64,000 nt of DNA from Chimonanthus salicifolius (taxonomy: Eukaryota; Streptophyta; Magnoliopsida; Laurales; Calycanthaceae). The notes beneath the pieces were generated by a model. It saw only the letters and a program-made list of their open reading frames with translations, did not search any database and was not told the DNA's origin. Where the stretch lies: positions 56,712,769 through 56,776,768 of the forward strand of contig CM023538.1 in assembly GCA_013350335.1 (NCBI GenBank). The letters run 5' to 3'. The position numbers were made by a program, and so were the translations under genes. Below are positions 63,522-64,000 of the stretch, piece by piece. Each line of letters starts with the position of its first letter. Within the stretch, counting starts at the first letter, position 1.

Positions 63522-63886
63522 GAGGGGTAAAGATATCAGGCCGATACGTAATTGTATCGGCCAGTACACAGTATTTCCTCGGCCGATATGGCCTATATAT
63601 CGACGATATATATCGGTCCTGATATCGGCCGATATCATAATATCGGTCTTTTAAAAAAAAAATTCAAAATAGGTGGTGGGCCAGAGTTGATATCTCGGCT
63701 GATATCGGGCGATATTTTCGTTTTCAATTTTTTTAAAAAAACCCAGCTTCCTTTTGTGATTATTTATTTATTTTTTAATTCAGAAAAAATAAAATAATAA
63801 AAAATACCGATATTTATAAAAAAAAAAAAAAAGGAATGAAAAATTTATCGGCCGATATCTCGGCCTGGCCGAATTTTGCACCTCTG
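63522..63886. mobile_element. CGGCCGATAT-rich MITE with 8-bp TSD
   Basis: Flanked by AAACCAGT (63514-63521 and 63887-63894). The ends GAGGGGTAAAGAT and ATTTTGCACCTCTG are an imperfect inverted repeat. The interior is packed with palindromic ATATCGGCCGATAT-like words. Size and TSD length fit a non-autonomous hAT element. Confidence 0.8.
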
Positions 63887-64000
63887 AAACCAGTTAACGA
63901 CAGAATTTCTAATTTAGTTGTGGTTCTTTTACGTCACCATGTACTGTGTCCAGACCTCATTACATCTGTTACAACTTGGGCTGTAAGATCTACATATGCT

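Overview
This window is plant nuclear DNA, almost certainly angiosperm. It has spliced genes with GT-AG introns, a plant-type 26S proteasome ATPase, and a dense, nested load of plant transposons: Ty3/gypsy and Ty1/copia LTRs, TRIMs, L1-type LINEs, hAT elements and MITEs, and tRNA-derived SINEs. Nothing suggests bacterial, organellar or viral DNA. The species cannot be named from the sequence alone.

Layout. (1) 1-8.6 kb: a small two-exon gene on the minus strand (129 codons, possibly mitochondrial product). Its single intron of about 8 kb holds a hAT-type MITE containing a 775-bp solo copia LTR, a decayed copia pol fragment, a LINE tail and SINEs. (2) 8.6-10.6 kb: AT-rich intergenic DNA with two SINEs. 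(3) 10.6-50.8 kb and 51.3-62.7 kb: a direct tandem duplication. Each unit carries a ten-exon gene for RPT4, the 26S proteasome regulatory particle ATPase also called S10B. Exon order, splice sites and most intron sequence match between the units. (4) 62.7-64.0 kb: intergenic DNA with two MITE-like elements.

The two RPT4-like copies have had different histories. Unit 2 is compact (about 11.4 kb). Unit 1 has grown to about 40 kb, because about 29 kb of transposons landed in introns 2, 7 and 9. Both copies are damaged, at different places. Copy 1 has an extra base in exon 9 that stops translation after about 368 codons, and aspartate in place of the pore-loop tyrosine. Copy 2 has an extra base just after the Walker A motif, so its reading frame ends at about 209 codons, and it has an early stop in exon 10. 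Neither is likely to give a normal proteasome subunit; a functional RPT4 should exist elsewhere in the genome.

The insertions can be read in order because many target-site duplications (TSDs) survive. In intron 2, a hAT transposon (8-bp TSD ATACGGAT) is split by a 3.2-kb solo gypsy-type LTR (5-bp TSD CTTCT). In intron 7, a gypsy LTR faces an inverted partial copy of itself, next to a TRIM and a tRNA-Asp fragment. In intron 9, a long L1 LINE is cut by a 234-bp solo LTR and by a gypsy LTR that carries a five-LTR tandem TRIM array (5-bp TSD CCTTC).

No clearly new biological system was found. The points most worth following up are the paired, differently broken RPT4 copies, the palindrome cluster inside the solo LTR, the large inverted repeat in intron 7, and the TRIM multimer.
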